DNA of 64,000 nucleotides from NCBI RefSeq assembly GCF_011762485.1, contig NZ_JAAKGI010000008.1, positions 62,001 through 126,000 on the forward strand. The letters are read 5' to 3'. The notes beneath the pieces are model-generated. The model ran no database searches. It saw only the letters and a list, made by a program, of their open reading frames with translations, and was not told where the DNA came from. Below are positions 34,356-43,836 of the stretch, piece by piece; positions within the stretch are counted from its first letter, which is position 1; each line of letters starts with the position of its first letter. The position numbers and the translations under genes were made by a program. The DNA is from Yeosuana marina (lineage in GTDB: Bacteria; Bacteroidota; Bacteroidia; Flavobacteriales; Flavobacteriaceae).

Positions 34356-35132
34356 ATGAAAAAGTATTTGCTTCTCCTTACCTTTATATTCACAACAATG
34401 TTTTCTGTTGCACAAGAAAAAACAACCGTAAAAGGAGTTGTTATAAACAGTTCAGATGATAAGCCGCTTGAAAATGTTAATATAGTTAACCTAAACCAAG
34501 TTGTAGGAACTTCGACAAATGACAAAGGGGAGTTTGAAATTTATGCAAAACCGGATGATACATTACATTTTTCTTATCTAGGATTTAAATCTATTGAAGT
34601 AAGAGTCACTAACGACTGGCTGAAATTTGGTAGTTCAAAAATTGAATTAACAGAATCAGCGTTGGCTCTTGAGACAGTTGTTGTAAATCAATTAAAACTT
34701 ACAGGCTATTTAGAAGTTGATATTAAGCAAGTTCCTATCAATAATAATAATTATCGCTATAGCATATCTGGTCTACCAAGTACAGGTTACGAAGCTAGTT
34801 CTCCTGGTGCTATAACCAAAATAATAGGATCCATTTTTAATCCAGCCGATTTTTTAAATAGAATGTTCGGAAAAAAATCAAATGAACTAAGGAAACTCAA
34901 AAAAATGAAGCAGGATGATGAAATTCGGAATCTTCTTGCCTCTAGATTTGATAGGGAAATGCTCATGGCTTTATTACAGGTAGATCGTATTGATTTAGAC
35001 GAAATTGTTAGTCAATGTAATTACTCAAAAGGGTTTATTCAAACAGCTAATGATTTACAAATACTTGATGCTATTAACGAATGCTATGAAGAGTATAAGT
35101 TGCTAAGCAGAGGAAGAACTAATAAACTATAA
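34356..35132 (+). CDS. Secreted protein with carboxypeptidase-regulatory-like domain
   Basis: The 258-residue protein has a signal peptide (MKKYLLLLTFIFTTMFSVAQ). A CarboxypepD_reg-like beta-sandwich follows (about 23-105): TVKGVVINSSDDKPLENVNI, the GTSTNDKGEFEI turn and LHFSYLGFKSIEV. The C-terminal 150 residues are helical and unrecognised. Such domains form the N-terminus of SusC/TonB receptors, but here there is no plug or barrel, so this is a stand-alone envelope protein. It is convergent with the SRPBCC gene, with 9 nt between stop codons. Confidence 0.82.
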   Translation: MKKYLLLLTFIFTTMFSVAQEKTTVKGVVINSSDDKPLENVNIVNLNQVVGTSTNDKGEFEIYAKPDDTLHFSYLGFKSIEVRVTNDWLKFGSSKIELTESALALETVVVNQLKLTGYLEVDIKQVPINNNNYRYSISGLPSTGYEASSPGAITKIIGSIFNPADFLNRMFGKKSNELRKLKKMKQDDEIRNLLASRFDREMLMALLQVDRIDLDEIVSQCNYSKGFIQTANDLQILDAINECYEEYKLLSRGRTNKL

Positions 35133-35141
35133 TAAATTAGA

Positions 35142-35672
35142 TTAGCCCTTCTCTAAAAGTTTTTTCAAATTAGCTAATCCTTCTTCAAAATCCTTTCCAA
35201 TGGTTTGATCCAAATTATAAAAAAGCATCAAAATATTCGTTGGGAATTTATTTTCTCCTGAAAAACTCCAAGTAACTTTTGTTTGCATTTTACCCAAATC
35301 TTCTACTTTAGTAACGGCATTTGATATAGACTTCCATGGCCTATAAAATCGTAATTCGGTTTCAATTATTTTATTTTCAACAATATTTATAATTTCTTGT
35401 TCTCCTAAACCAACGTCACTGTTCCCTTGCCATTTTGCTATAAAACCAACGGTTCCATCATCTCCTATAAACTCTTGTTTCATATTAACATCTTTCTTTC
35501 TCCATGGCGACCAATGGTCTTCATTTTTCAAATATTTTAAATAACTAAAAACACCGGTGTATGGTCTGTCGATAATAATACTTCTGGTAAGCTCATAACG
35601 TTTAGGAGCCCATAATGAAAGTGCTATAATAATTCCTATAACAATAAGAATACCTATCAAAATAAGTAGCAT
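35142..35672 (-). CDS. SRPBCC (polyketide cyclase-like) protein with N-terminal membrane helix
   Basis: The 176-residue protein has an N-terminal hydrophobic helix (residues 1-22), then a START-like fold: ITRS-type first strand RSIIIDRPYTGVFSYLKYL, NEDHWSPWRKK, and a long C-terminal helix containing GKDFEEGLANLKKLLE. This is the SRPBCC/polyketide cyclase family, which binds hydrophobic ligands; the ligand is unknown. It is monocistronic between two plus-strand genes. Confidence 0.85.
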   Translation of the reverse strand: MLLILIGILIVIGIIIALSLWAPKRYELTRSIIIDRPYTGVFSYLKYLKNEDHWSPWRKKDVNMKQEFIGDDGTVGFIAKWQGNSDVGLGEQEIINIVENKIIETELRFYRPWKSISNAVTKVEDLGKMQTKVTWSFSGENKFPTNILMLFYNLDQTIGKDFEEGLANLKKLLEKG

Positions 35673-35812
35673 TAAAATATGATTAGTTGGTTAATTGTGT
35701 TAAAAATAGAAAAAAAAATCAATCCGCATTAATTAAAGAGTTTTTAGCCTAAATAAAAGACATAACTTCATGGTGTTTTTTATACGACAGCAAAAAATAG
35801 TACTTTTAATTT

Positions 35813-36493
35813 ATGAAACACATGGTAATACTTACAGGAGCTGGCATGAGTGCTGAAAGTGGACTTAAAACTTTTAGAGATGCTGATGGATTATGGGAAG
35901 GGCATGATGTTATGGAAGTTGCTACGCCAGAAGGTTTCGCCGCCAACCCAGAACTTGTCTTGGAATTTTATAATCAACGCCGAAGACAATTATTAGAAGC
36001 TACACCTAATTCTGGTCATATCGACTTAGCCCAACTTGAAACCGATTTTAAAGTGACAATCATCACACAAAATGTTGATGATTTACATGAACGGGCTGGA
36101 AGCACCGAAGTTGTTCATCTGCATGGAGAATTATTAAAAGCTAGAAATATAGTTGATGAATTTTCAATTATTGATTGGAAAACAGATATTAAATTGGGAG
36201 ACACTTGCTCTAACGGACATCAATTACGACCACATATAGTTTGGTTTGGAGAAGCTGTTCCCATGATTGACCAAGCTATTAACATATGTATGACAGCTGA
36301 TATTTTGGTTATAATTGGAACCTCAATGCAAGTTTATCCCGCAGCTAGTTTGATGCAATATACGCCTCAAGGGATTCCTATTTATTTCATAGACCCAAAA
36401 CCCGCTTTAAAGACTCAAAATAATTTAACTGTTATTGCTGAGCCAGCAACTGTTGGAATAAAGCAGCTTAAAGAACTCCTAAAAACCCGATAA
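35813..36493 (+). CDS. NAD-dependent protein deacylase, sirtuin family
   Basis: The 226-residue Sir2-fold enzyme has the NAD-binding GAGMSAESGLKTFRDADGLW (residues 9-28), TQNVDDLHERAG, the catalytic His104 in HLHGE, and PHIVWFGEAVP. The zinc-binding Cys pairs of canonical CobB are absent: only Cys132 is present in that region. I believe this is common in the Bacteroidetes subgroup. The Arg/Tyr pair expected of a SIRT5-like desuccinylase (Y53, R56 in FYNQRRRQ) appears to be present, so desuccinylation is possible (inference). Confidence 0.9.
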   Translation: MKHMVILTGAGMSAESGLKTFRDADGLWEGHDVMEVATPEGFAANPELVLEFYNQRRRQLLEATPNSGHIDLAQLETDFKVTIITQNVDDLHERAGSTEVVHLHGELLKARNIVDEFSIIDWKTDIKLGDTCSNGHQLRPHIVWFGEAVPMIDQAINICMTADILVIIGTSMQVYPAASLMQYTPQGIPIYFIDPKPALKTQNNLTVIAEPATVGIKQLKELLKTR

Positions 36494-36751
36494 TGCATTT
36501 TTAAATATGGAGCATGGTCTATAAGTAATAAATCACTCCTAACGTTTGGTTCTTTTTTAAAGATACTATTTCCTGTGGAGTCAAAAAAGGTGGTTTTATT
36601 ATTAAAAATTCAATAAAACGACACTCAATTTTCATTATTTGTTATAATACCATATAAAGCAATTAAATAGCTTAAATAACATTGTTATATCTTCTCAATC
36701 ATTTAATTTAATAGCATAGAAAGCCTGATTTCTTTTTAAAAACAAAAAAAT

Positions 36752-37540
36752 ATGTGGTTACGCGTTGGTTGTGAATTAACATTCGATATTGAAGTACCAA
36801 CTCCTTTTATCTTAATGTTGCGTCCTCGCAGTGGTGCTCAACAATGGGTAGAGCGCGATGAATATAAAATTAGTCCCAATGTCCCTATTTTTGAGTATGC
36901 AGATGATTATGGAAACCTTTCCCAACGACTTGTAGCACCGCCAGGACGTTTTTCAATACATACTACAGCCGATGTAAAAATTGACGACTATGTTACCGTA
37001 AATCCAGGTGCTCCATTTATAGAAATACAACATTTACCAAACACCCTTTTAAGTTACTTATTACCCAGTAGATATTGTGAATCAGACCGTTTTAATGATA
37101 TGGCAAACAATATTACCGCCAATCAGCTACCAGGTTATGACCAAGTAGCTGCTATTGAAAATTGGCTTCGAAATACGATTAGTTTTATTCCAGGAAGTAG
37201 TGATTTCCCCATTTCTGCTATAGAAGTTAACAACAAACAAATGGGTGTTTGTAGAGATTTAGCTCATTTGGGAATTGCATTATGCAGAAGCTTAAGTATT
37301 CCCGCACGCATGGTTGTTGGGTATTTATATAATTTAAACCCAATGGATATGCATGCTTGGTTCGAGGCTTATGTTGGCGGAAGTTGGTATACTTTTGATG
37401 CTACCCAAACCGACCCAAAAGGAGGTTATGTTGCTATTGGCTATGGGCATGATGCCGCTGATGTGGCAGTTTTTAACCAATTTGGCCCTGCGGTTCATCC
37501 TATCAATCAAATAGTAAGCGTAGAACGGATTGAGGGTTGA
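36752..37540 (+). CDS. Transglutaminase-like (cysteine protease fold) protein
   Basis: The 262-residue protein has an N-terminal beta domain (about 1-90), then a transglutaminase core with a Cys-His-Asp triad: Cys167 in MGVCRDLAHLGIALCRS, His201 in DMHAWFEAYV and Asp216 in TFDATQ. There is no signal peptide. Bacterial members of this family act as peptidases or peptide cross-linkers; the substrate is unknown. The preceding gap of 258 nt (36494-36751) is AT-rich with no recognised gene, RNA or clear hairpin. Confidence 0.88.
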   Translation: MWLRVGCELTFDIEVPTPFILMLRPRSGAQQWVERDEYKISPNVPIFEYADDYGNLSQRLVAPPGRFSIHTTADVKIDDYVTVNPGAPFIEIQHLPNTLLSYLLPSRYCESDRFNDMANNITANQLPGYDQVAAIENWLRNTISFIPGSSDFPISAIEVNNKQMGVCRDLAHLGIALCRSLSIPARMVVGYLYNLNPMDMHAWFEAYVGGSWYTFDATQTDPKGGYVAIGYGHDAADVAVFNQFGPAVHPINQIVSVERIEG

Positions 37541-37631
37541 GTTTTTTGAAATTATAGAAGATTTATTTTGAGCTTAGAAAAGTTTTAACAAATGATTAAA
37601 TTCAATAAAATATACAATTCTTGTTTGCCAT

Positions 37632-37979
37632 TTACTTTTCAGTTATGTGTTTTTCAATTTCAGCAATAGCCTCTTTCACAGTATTTTTATCAAAATTAAA
37701 AAGAATAAAAATTCTTTCCACTCCGTCGTAATTCATTCTTATTCGCTCTTTGATTTTGAATATCCCACTTTTTGGACCAGGTAAAAATATGCTTAGAATA
37801 AAAACAGCTATTGTCCCAAAGATATCTATGCTTTTTTCTTTGAATTCAATATCATATAATTTTGAATATGAAAAAACTCCACTTTCTTGTTTATACTGAT
37901 GATTAATAATTTTAAATTCAGTTTTATTAAGTACTATTTTGAGAAGCGGTGACTTTTTTATTATGAATTCCTTTTTCAT
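37632..37979 (-). CDS. Hypothetical small protein with one membrane segment
   Basis: The 115-residue product is Lys/Ile/Phe-rich, with one hydrophobic segment (about 54-70, FGTIAVFILSIFLPGP) and beta-rich flanks. This could be a PH-like fold interrupted by a membrane loop, but no family is recognised. The codon composition looks like that of its neighbours and no overlapping gene competes. It is a single gene convergent with the transglutaminase gene. Confidence 0.6.
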   Translation of the reverse strand: MKKEFIIKKSPLLKIVLNKTEFKIINHQYKQESGVFSYSKLYDIEFKEKSIDIFGTIAVFILSIFLPGPKSGIFKIKERIRMNYDGVERIFILFNFDKNTVKEAIAEIEKHITEK

Positions 37980-38090
37980 TAAAATTACAAGGTTACTTGA
38001 ATGGAAGTTTAAAATTATAGATTATTTTCTTCATATTGAATAATGATCTAACGAAGTTAAATAATTTACAAACTAAAAAACAACTAGACA

Positions 38091-39728
38091 CTACTTCTTT
38101 AAATCTATCTGTTTTAAATTTTCGATTCGGTTTCGCACCAAGAAATCATCAATCGTTTCAAAATGTTCGATAACACGTTGGTCTTTAAATTCAAAGACTT
38201 TTTGTGAGAGCCCCTGAAGAAAATCACGGTCATGCGATACTAAAATTAAGGTTCCGTCAAAAGATAGTAACGCTTCTTTCAATACATCTTTTGACTTTAA
38301 ATCTAAGTGATTGGTAGGTTCATCCAGAATTAACAAATTAACAGGTTCTAGGAGCAGTTTTACCATGGCTAAACGCGTTTTTTCTCCACCAGACAACACA
38401 CTTACTTTTTTATCAATATCATCGCCTTTAAACATAAAACGACCCAAAATATTCTTGATTTGCGTGCGAATATCACCTTCTGTAACCTCATCAACAGTTT
38501 GAAAAATGGTCAGACTTTCATCTAATAACGATGCCTGATTTTGAGCAAAATAACCCACCTTTACATTGTGCCCCAAATGACAGGTGCCTTCAAAATCAAT
38601 CTCTCCCATAATTGCTTTAATCATAGTTGATTTTCCTTCGCCATTTCTACCAACAAACGATACCTTCTCACCTCGTGAAATAGACATATTTGCATGTTTA
38701 AAAACCACATGCTCGTCGTATGATTTTGATAAATCTTTCACCGTTACTGGATAATCTCCTGAACGTTGTGCTGGCGGAAATCGTAATTTTAAAGCTGACG
38801 TATCAACCTCATCTATCTCAATAATTTCAAGCTTTTCAAGCATACGTTCTCTAGAATTAACCTGATTCGTTTTAGAATATGTTCCTTTAAACCGCTCAAT
38901 AAACGCCATATTATCTGCAATAAATTTTTGCTGCTCGTTATAAGCTTTCACTTGATGTGCTCGACGTTCTTCGCGTAACTGTAAATAGTGTGAATAGTTA
39001 GCTTTATAATCGTAAATACGCCCCATAGTTACCTCAATGGTTCTATTGGTAATGTTATCAATAAACGCTTTATCATGAGAAATAACAACAATAGCTTTGG
39101 CTTTGTTTATTAAAAAATCTTCGAGCCAAATAACCGATTCTATATCAATATGGTTCGTAGGCTCATCTAATAAAATTAAATCTCGTTTTTGCAGTAATAT
39201 TTTAGCCAATTCAATTCGCATACGGTAGCCTCCACTAAATTCGCTTGTTAATCTAGTAAAATCGTCTCGTTTGAATCCTAAACCTCGCAATGCTTTTTCT
39301 ACTTCGGCATCGTAATTAATATCTTCAAGTGCATAATATTTTTCACCTAAATCGGATACTTTTTCAATAACAGACATATATGAATCCGATTCATAATCTG
39401 TTCTGGTTTCTAGCTCTTTATTCAGGCGCTCCATCTCGTCACGCATCTCAAAAATATGAATAAAGGCTTTTGAAGCTTCTTCAAAAACGGTACAGTTATC
39501 TTCAGTCAATAAATGTTGTGGCAAGTAGGCTATAACAGCATCTTTTGGATATCGAACTTGTCCGCGAGTTGCTTTTTGCTCACCTGCAATAATCTTCATC
39601 ATGGTAGATTTTCCAGCACCATTTTTCCCCATGAGTGCTATTTTATCATTCTCATTGATAGTGAAAGACACATCACTAAATAAGGTTTGACCACTAAATT
39701 CTACGGCTAAAGCATCAACTGAAATCAT
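38091..39728 (-). CDS. ABC-F family ATPase (translation-factor type)
   Basis: The 545-residue soluble protein has two ABC domains in tandem and no membrane helix. The first has Walker A GKNGAGKSTMMK and Walker B ILLDEPTNHIDIES, the second GRNGEGKSTMIK, signature VLSGGEKTRLAMVKLL and LILDEPTNHLDLKS. The 80-residue linker between them is charged, as in ABC-F proteins that bind the ribosomal E site (EttA, Uup, YbiT). The subgroup is not clear. Start ATG at 39728; the longer TTG version would add seven residues. A TAGATTTG box at 39754-39747 may be its -7 element. Confidence 0.93.
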   Translation of the reverse strand: MISVDALAVEFSGQTLFSDVSFTINENDKIALMGKNGAGKSTMMKIIAGEQKATRGQVRYPKDAVIAYLPQHLLTEDNCTVFEEASKAFIHIFEMRDEMERLNKELETRTDYESDSYMSVIEKVSDLGEKYYALEDINYDAEVEKALRGLGFKRDDFTRLTSEFSGGYRMRIELAKILLQKRDLILLDEPTNHIDIESVIWLEDFLINKAKAIVVISHDKAFIDNITNRTIEVTMGRIYDYKANYSHYLQLREERRAHQVKAYNEQQKFIADNMAFIERFKGTYSKTNQVNSRERMLEKLEIIEIDEVDTSALKLRFPPAQRSGDYPVTVKDLSKSYDEHVVFKHANMSISRGEKVSFVGRNGEGKSTMIKAIMGEIDFEGTCHLGHNVKVGYFAQNQASLLDESLTIFQTVDEVTEGDIRTQIKNILGRFMFKGDDIDKKVSVLSGGEKTRLAMVKLLLEPVNLLILDEPTNHLDLKSKDVLKEALLSFDGTLILVSHDRDFLQGLSQKVFEFKDQRVIEHFETIDDFLVRNRIENLKQIDLKK

Positions 39729-39854
39729 TGTATTTTTTTTAAGCCGCAAATCTATAAAAAAGCACGATGTAAAAAGAAATAATCTATTTATAAAAACAGT
39801 TCACATTCAATACATTAAAAAGAGTATCTTCGCGCCTTGTAAAAAAACAACCCT

Positions 39855-40301
39855 ATGAAGCGTATCAACGAATACAAGAAACTCTTTAATGTTGAAAAAG
39901 AGATTAACTTGAAAGACCTAAAAACTACCTACAGAAATTTAGTAAAAGAATGGCATCCTGATAAATTTCAACACGGTGACGCTTTAGCTATTGAAGCCGA
40001 ACTTAAAAGTAGACAAATTATTGATGGCTATCATTTTCTTGTAAGCATTGCACCAGAAACCATAGCGGCAAATTTAGACGAGTTCAACGAAACTATTAAT
40101 AGCCCAATTATCGATTGGCATCATAAAGGCATGCTTCTGGAAGTAACCTTTTTGGATGGCAATACTTACGAGGTTTTTGGTGTGAATAAAGCATTGTACA
40201 TTAAACTTTGTCAGTCTGATAAAATAAATCGCTTTGCAAAACGAAATATTTTCAATTCGTATACCTATAGAAAAATTAAAAAAAGTGAAGTTGCAGCGTA
40301 A
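39855..40301 (+). CDS. J-domain protein with C-terminal KTSC domain
   Basis: The 148-residue protein joins an N-terminal DnaJ-like J domain (about 1-65, with HPD at 34-36 in KEWHPDKF) to a KTSC domain (about 80-142, with YEVFGVNKALYIKLCQSD and the FNSYTYRKI end). The J domain implies recruitment of DnaK, and KTSC is a small domain related to RNA/nucleotide-binding regions. It lacks Gly/Phe and zinc-finger regions, so it is a specialised co-chaperone of unknown client. It is divergent from the ABC-F gene. Confidence 0.85.
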   Translation: MKRINEYKKLFNVEKEINLKDLKTTYRNLVKEWHPDKFQHGDALAIEAELKSRQIIDGYHFLVSIAPETIAANLDEFNETINSPIIDWHHKGMLLEVTFLDGNTYEVFGVNKALYIKLCQSDKINRFAKRNIFNSYTYRKIKKSEVAA

Positions 40302-41867
40302 CTAGTCGTTTTTAATTCGTTGTAAATCTAGGTCGTGAAAATCAAAACTGAAATCTATATTTGGAGAGATTCCTTTCATTTTAATGCTTTGCGCTAAACC
40401 ATTTTCATCTAATGAAAACATGGCAAAAGCATCACAATTCATGTCTTGGTATTCCCATTTAATAGCAAAGGTGTTGGCGTTATAAAAATACATTGGTCCG
40501 TTAAGTTTTGGTGAACGATGTGATTTTATCCATAATTGATTTCCGTTTTTAAAAACTTCCATAGTTCCAAACCAACTATCCTTGTATAAACCAATATATT
40601 TTGTTTCATCAACTTTTATGTTTTTGCTAGCCTTAACCGTTTCCCATGCTTTTTTGCTTACCTCATCCCCTTTTTCTCCTCTTGATTTTAACACTTTAGC
40701 CCATTTATCAGTCCATTGAAAATCATCCAATCCTAAATAACTGTCTTCAATTGTTGATGTAACTGCAGAAAATAATCCGGCACCACCAGGCTCTGTATTC
40801 GTCAAGACAGCGACTCCCAGATTCAAGTCTGGAATTAAAAGCGTTTTACTTAACATACCAGGTAATCCACCAGTATGCGATACTTCCATATTACCTAGTT
40901 TATCTGTTAAAAACCAACCTAAGCCATATCCTGCAAAATGTGAGTTATATCGAGGATTTCTACTAGCTTCTTGGGTCGTGTGTATTTTCCACATTTCACG
41001 CTGACTTTTCTCTGTAAACAACTGTTTTTCCAAATTTTCTCCGTATTTACCTTTATTTAATTGGAGAAGCATCCATTGACTAATGTCATCTACATTGGAG
41101 CAAATACCTCCTGCCGCACCATTAATTTGATGTTCAAAATCTGGCAATACTTTGAGGACTCCAGAATCACCATTATGTGGAGAGGCTAAATTGTTTTTAT
41201 TTTCAATTTCATCAGATGACGCATATGAATTATCCATTTTTAATGGTTCAAAAATTCTTGTTTTTGTGAATTCTTCCCAAGTCATCCCGCTCGCTCTTTT
41301 TATTAATTCTCCAGCAACTATGTACAGTAAATTATCATAATCCCATTTTGTTCTAAACGCAGACACTGGTTTAAAATGTTGAAAACTCGCCAATAAATCA
41401 TCTATGGTAAAATCTGAACCATCAGGAAAAAACATTAAATCTCCCATTCCAAGACCTAAACCACTTCGATGGGTTAATAAATCTTGAATGTTAAAATTCT
41501 GTTTTACATAAGCATTATACATGGTAAATTCAGGAATATGATCAACAACTCTATCGGTCCATTTTAGTTTGCCTTCTTCTACTAACATGGCCAAAGCTGC
41601 TGTTGTAAAAGCTTTGCTGTTTGATGCAATAGCAAAATTGGTATGCTCATTTACAGGTTCATTTGTTAGTTTCGACTTTACTCCAAATCCTTTTTCATAA
41701 ATTACCTTTCCATCTTTTACAATGGCTACTGCAGAACCTGCCACATTAAAGGTTTCCATAGCATTATTTACTAAAGAATCAATTTGTGTGTTTGAAAGTT
41801 GAGCAAATAAGGTGGCATTATAAATTACTAGAAAAAGGGTGGTAATAACAACTCGCTTTAATTTCAT
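40302..41867 (-). CDS. Serine hydrolase, beta-lactamase class C/penicillin-binding-like, with C-terminal DUF3471
   Basis: The 521-residue secreted protein has a signal peptide ending near LFAQ. The beta-lactamase fold follows, with SxxK (Ser82, Lys85 in ASNSKAFT), the YxN motif (WDYDNLLY) and the His-Thr-Gly triad box (SHTGGLPGM). Residues about 405-515 form a C-terminal lipocalin-like DUF3471 domain. Such proteins are more often esterases or D-amino-peptidases than true beta-lactamases. Its stop codon abuts that of the J-domain gene, so the two are convergent. Confidence 0.88.
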   Translation of the reverse strand: MKLKRVVITTLFLVIYNATLFAQLSNTQIDSLVNNAMETFNVAGSAVAIVKDGKVIYEKGFGVKSKLTNEPVNEHTNFAIASNSKAFTTAALAMLVEEGKLKWTDRVVDHIPEFTMYNAYVKQNFNIQDLLTHRSGLGLGMGDLMFFPDGSDFTIDDLLASFQHFKPVSAFRTKWDYDNLLYIVAGELIKRASGMTWEEFTKTRIFEPLKMDNSYASSDEIENKNNLASPHNGDSGVLKVLPDFEHQINGAAGGICSNVDDISQWMLLQLNKGKYGENLEKQLFTEKSQREMWKIHTTQEASRNPRYNSHFAGYGLGWFLTDKLGNMEVSHTGGLPGMLSKTLLIPDLNLGVAVLTNTEPGGAGLFSAVTSTIEDSYLGLDDFQWTDKWAKVLKSRGEKGDEVSKKAWETVKASKNIKVDETKYIGLYKDSWFGTMEVFKNGNQLWIKSHRSPKLNGPMYFYNANTFAIKWEYQDMNCDAFAMFSLDENGLAQSIKMKGISPNIDFSFDFHDLDLQRIKND

Positions 41868-42000
41868 ATGAATAATTCAATTAGGTTTTTATAAAAGTAA
41901 GATATTTATCTTTTAAGAGTAGATTATCATGATTTTATTTAAGTAAGAAAAATACGCAACCTTTTCTTTTTTCTGTCATCTATTAAGAAATAACTAACCC

Positions 42001-42555
42001 ATGAAAAACAAACTTTTTTCCCAATTATTACTTATTTCTTTATTAATAGTTAACGTTAGTTGTGATACTGATGATGCTTCAAACTCCCAAAACATCAAAG
42101 CATACAACACCAGTTTAGAAACTTGGAAACATTTAAAACTAATTAGTGGAGCGTCATACGTATATGAAATTAGTACAACTTCTTTTTCTGGGTATAAAAG
42201 TACAACTCAAATAACAGTTCAAAATGATAAAGTGGTTTCTAGAACTTATGAATCCTATTCAATTTATGATGAGAACAATACCTACCTAGGTTATGAAAAT
42301 AGATTAATCACAAGTTCATACACTGAAAGCTCAGAGACTCTTGGAACTAACACTGACGGTGCTTCTCCACTTACTATTGATGAATTATATGATACTTGTT
42401 TAAGTGACTATTTATCAGTAGATCCAGACACAAATACTATCACTTTTAACGTGAATGATTTTAATATTATCAGCGACTGTTACTATATACCTGATGGATG
42501 TCAAGACGATTGTACATTTGGAATTACGATTACAAACTTTAAATGGTTAGACTAG
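42001..42555 (+). CDS. Hypothetical small lipoprotein
   Basis: The 184-residue protein has a lipoprotein signal (LIVNVSC, Cys21) and a beta-rich mature part with several Cys residues near the end (DCYYIPDGCQDDCTFG), which may form disulfides. No family was recognised. It ends three nt before the convergent glycosyltransferase stop codon. Confidence 0.75.
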   Translation: MKNKLFSQLLLISLLIVNVSCDTDDASNSQNIKAYNTSLETWKHLKLISGASYVYEISTTSFSGYKSTTQITVQNDKVVSRTYESYSIYDENNTYLGYENRLITSSYTESSETLGTNTDGASPLTIDELYDTCLSDYLSVDPDTNTITFNVNDFNIISDCYYIPDGCQDDCTFGITITNFKWLD

Positions 42556-42558
42556 TAA

Positions 42559-43797
42559 CTAATTATTTTTATTTTTCTCTTCAATCCATTTACTCATAAA
42601 TTTAGTACTTTGCGTCGTATGATGTTGAAGCATTTGACCTGTGAAGTTATCTAACCTATGAACTTTTAAATTATTTTGAATAGCATTTATTTTATAAATA
42701 AAATCTGAAACAAAAAGTTGTTTATCAAAACGAGCATTCATTACTAAAAATCCATTTTTTTGTTTTCCATTCCAGAAAATTTTATCGGTATATAGTTCTA
42801 CAGCTTTATTGGCAAATTCCTGAACCTCATCCGCTATAAATCCATTAGGCTCAAAACCACCGAACATACCTTCAGTAGCAATTGATGTCATAACACAAGG
42901 TGTGCCATTAGTCATAGCATCAATAAGTTTACCTTTTAGTCCGGCTCCAAAACGCAACGGCGCTAAACATACTTTAGCGTTCTGCATTACAAAATTTACA
43001 TCATCTGTAAATCCTTTAATTAAAAAACCTTCTTTTTCATTATGGAGTTGATTGACCTTTTCTGAAGCATAAGCACCATAGATATGTATTTCTGCTTTTG
43101 GAAGTTTTTCTCTAATTAATGGCCATATCTTACTTTTTAAAAATAAAACAGCATCATAGTTTGGTGGATGCAAAAAATTACCAATAGAAATAAAATGTTC
43201 TCGTTCTTTAATCTTAGGTAGTTTTCTTTTAGCTTCAGATGAAAGTGGCTCTATTAAAAAAGGCAAATAGTATAATAAATGATTACCTACTTTAAACTGA
43301 TTTTTTAATATCTCAATTTCTTCTTCTGAAATAATAAGACTTACATCACATCTATAAATACTGGCTATTTCGCGTTTTGAAACCTCATTAAACAAATAGG
43401 ACTTATTAAAAACAGATTCATCTTTAAGTGCCTGTTCTCTTCCTTTTCTTAAGCAATGTAAATCTTCGGTATCCAAAATTCGTAATGCATCTGGGCATTG
43501 TTCTGCAACACGCCAACCAAATTGTTCTTCAACCATAAAACGGTCAAAAACAACAATTTCTGGATTTAACTCTTTTATAAATTCATCAAAACTTGAATTA
43601 TTTAATTTAATACTAACTTGCTGTATATCAAGACTACTTAAATCAAACGCGTTATCTTTTTTAGCACAAGTGCTTGCAAATGTTATGTTATAATCATTGG
43701 AATGAAATGCTTCTATTAATTGCATCATCCGGCTTCCAGCGGCAGAACTTTTAGGTTCAGGCCAAACAAAACCAATAATTAATAGACGTTTAGTCAT
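42559..43797 (-). CDS. Glycosyltransferase (GT4-like)
   Basis: The 412-residue protein has a GT-B fold. The N-terminal domain has GFVWPEPKSSAAGSRMMQLI and the sugar-nucleotide-binding half has FISIGNFLHPPNYDAVLFL, with AEIHIYGAYA, VCLAPLRFGAGLKGKLIDAM and the conserved TEGM. This resembles GT4 enzymes with an atypical donor region. It stands alone and no polysaccharide cluster surrounds it, so the acceptor cannot be guessed. Confidence 0.85.
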   Translation of the reverse strand: MTKRLLIIGFVWPEPKSSAAGSRMMQLIEAFHSNDYNITFASTCAKKDNAFDLSSLDIQQVSIKLNNSSFDEFIKELNPEIVVFDRFMVEEQFGWRVAEQCPDALRILDTEDLHCLRKGREQALKDESVFNKSYLFNEVSKREIASIYRCDVSLIISEEEIEILKNQFKVGNHLLYYLPFLIEPLSSEAKRKLPKIKEREHFISIGNFLHPPNYDAVLFLKSKIWPLIREKLPKAEIHIYGAYASEKVNQLHNEKEGFLIKGFTDDVNFVMQNAKVCLAPLRFGAGLKGKLIDAMTNGTPCVMTSIATEGMFGGFEPNGFIADEVQEFANKAVELYTDKIFWNGKQKNGFLVMNARFDKQLFVSDFIYKINAIQNNLKVHRLDNFTGQMLQHHTTQSTKFMSKWIEEKNKNN

Positions 43798-43836
43798 TAA
43801 ATTTCTAGAAGCATGAAAATGTTATACAGAATTGAA

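Noticed and set aside
36535..36605. Possible third copy of the structured element (contains CTAACGTTTGG and CAAAAAAGGTGG)
   Set aside because: The blocks are not in the conserved order or spacing, the outer GGGCGTT is missing and it does not follow a stop codon in the expected way.
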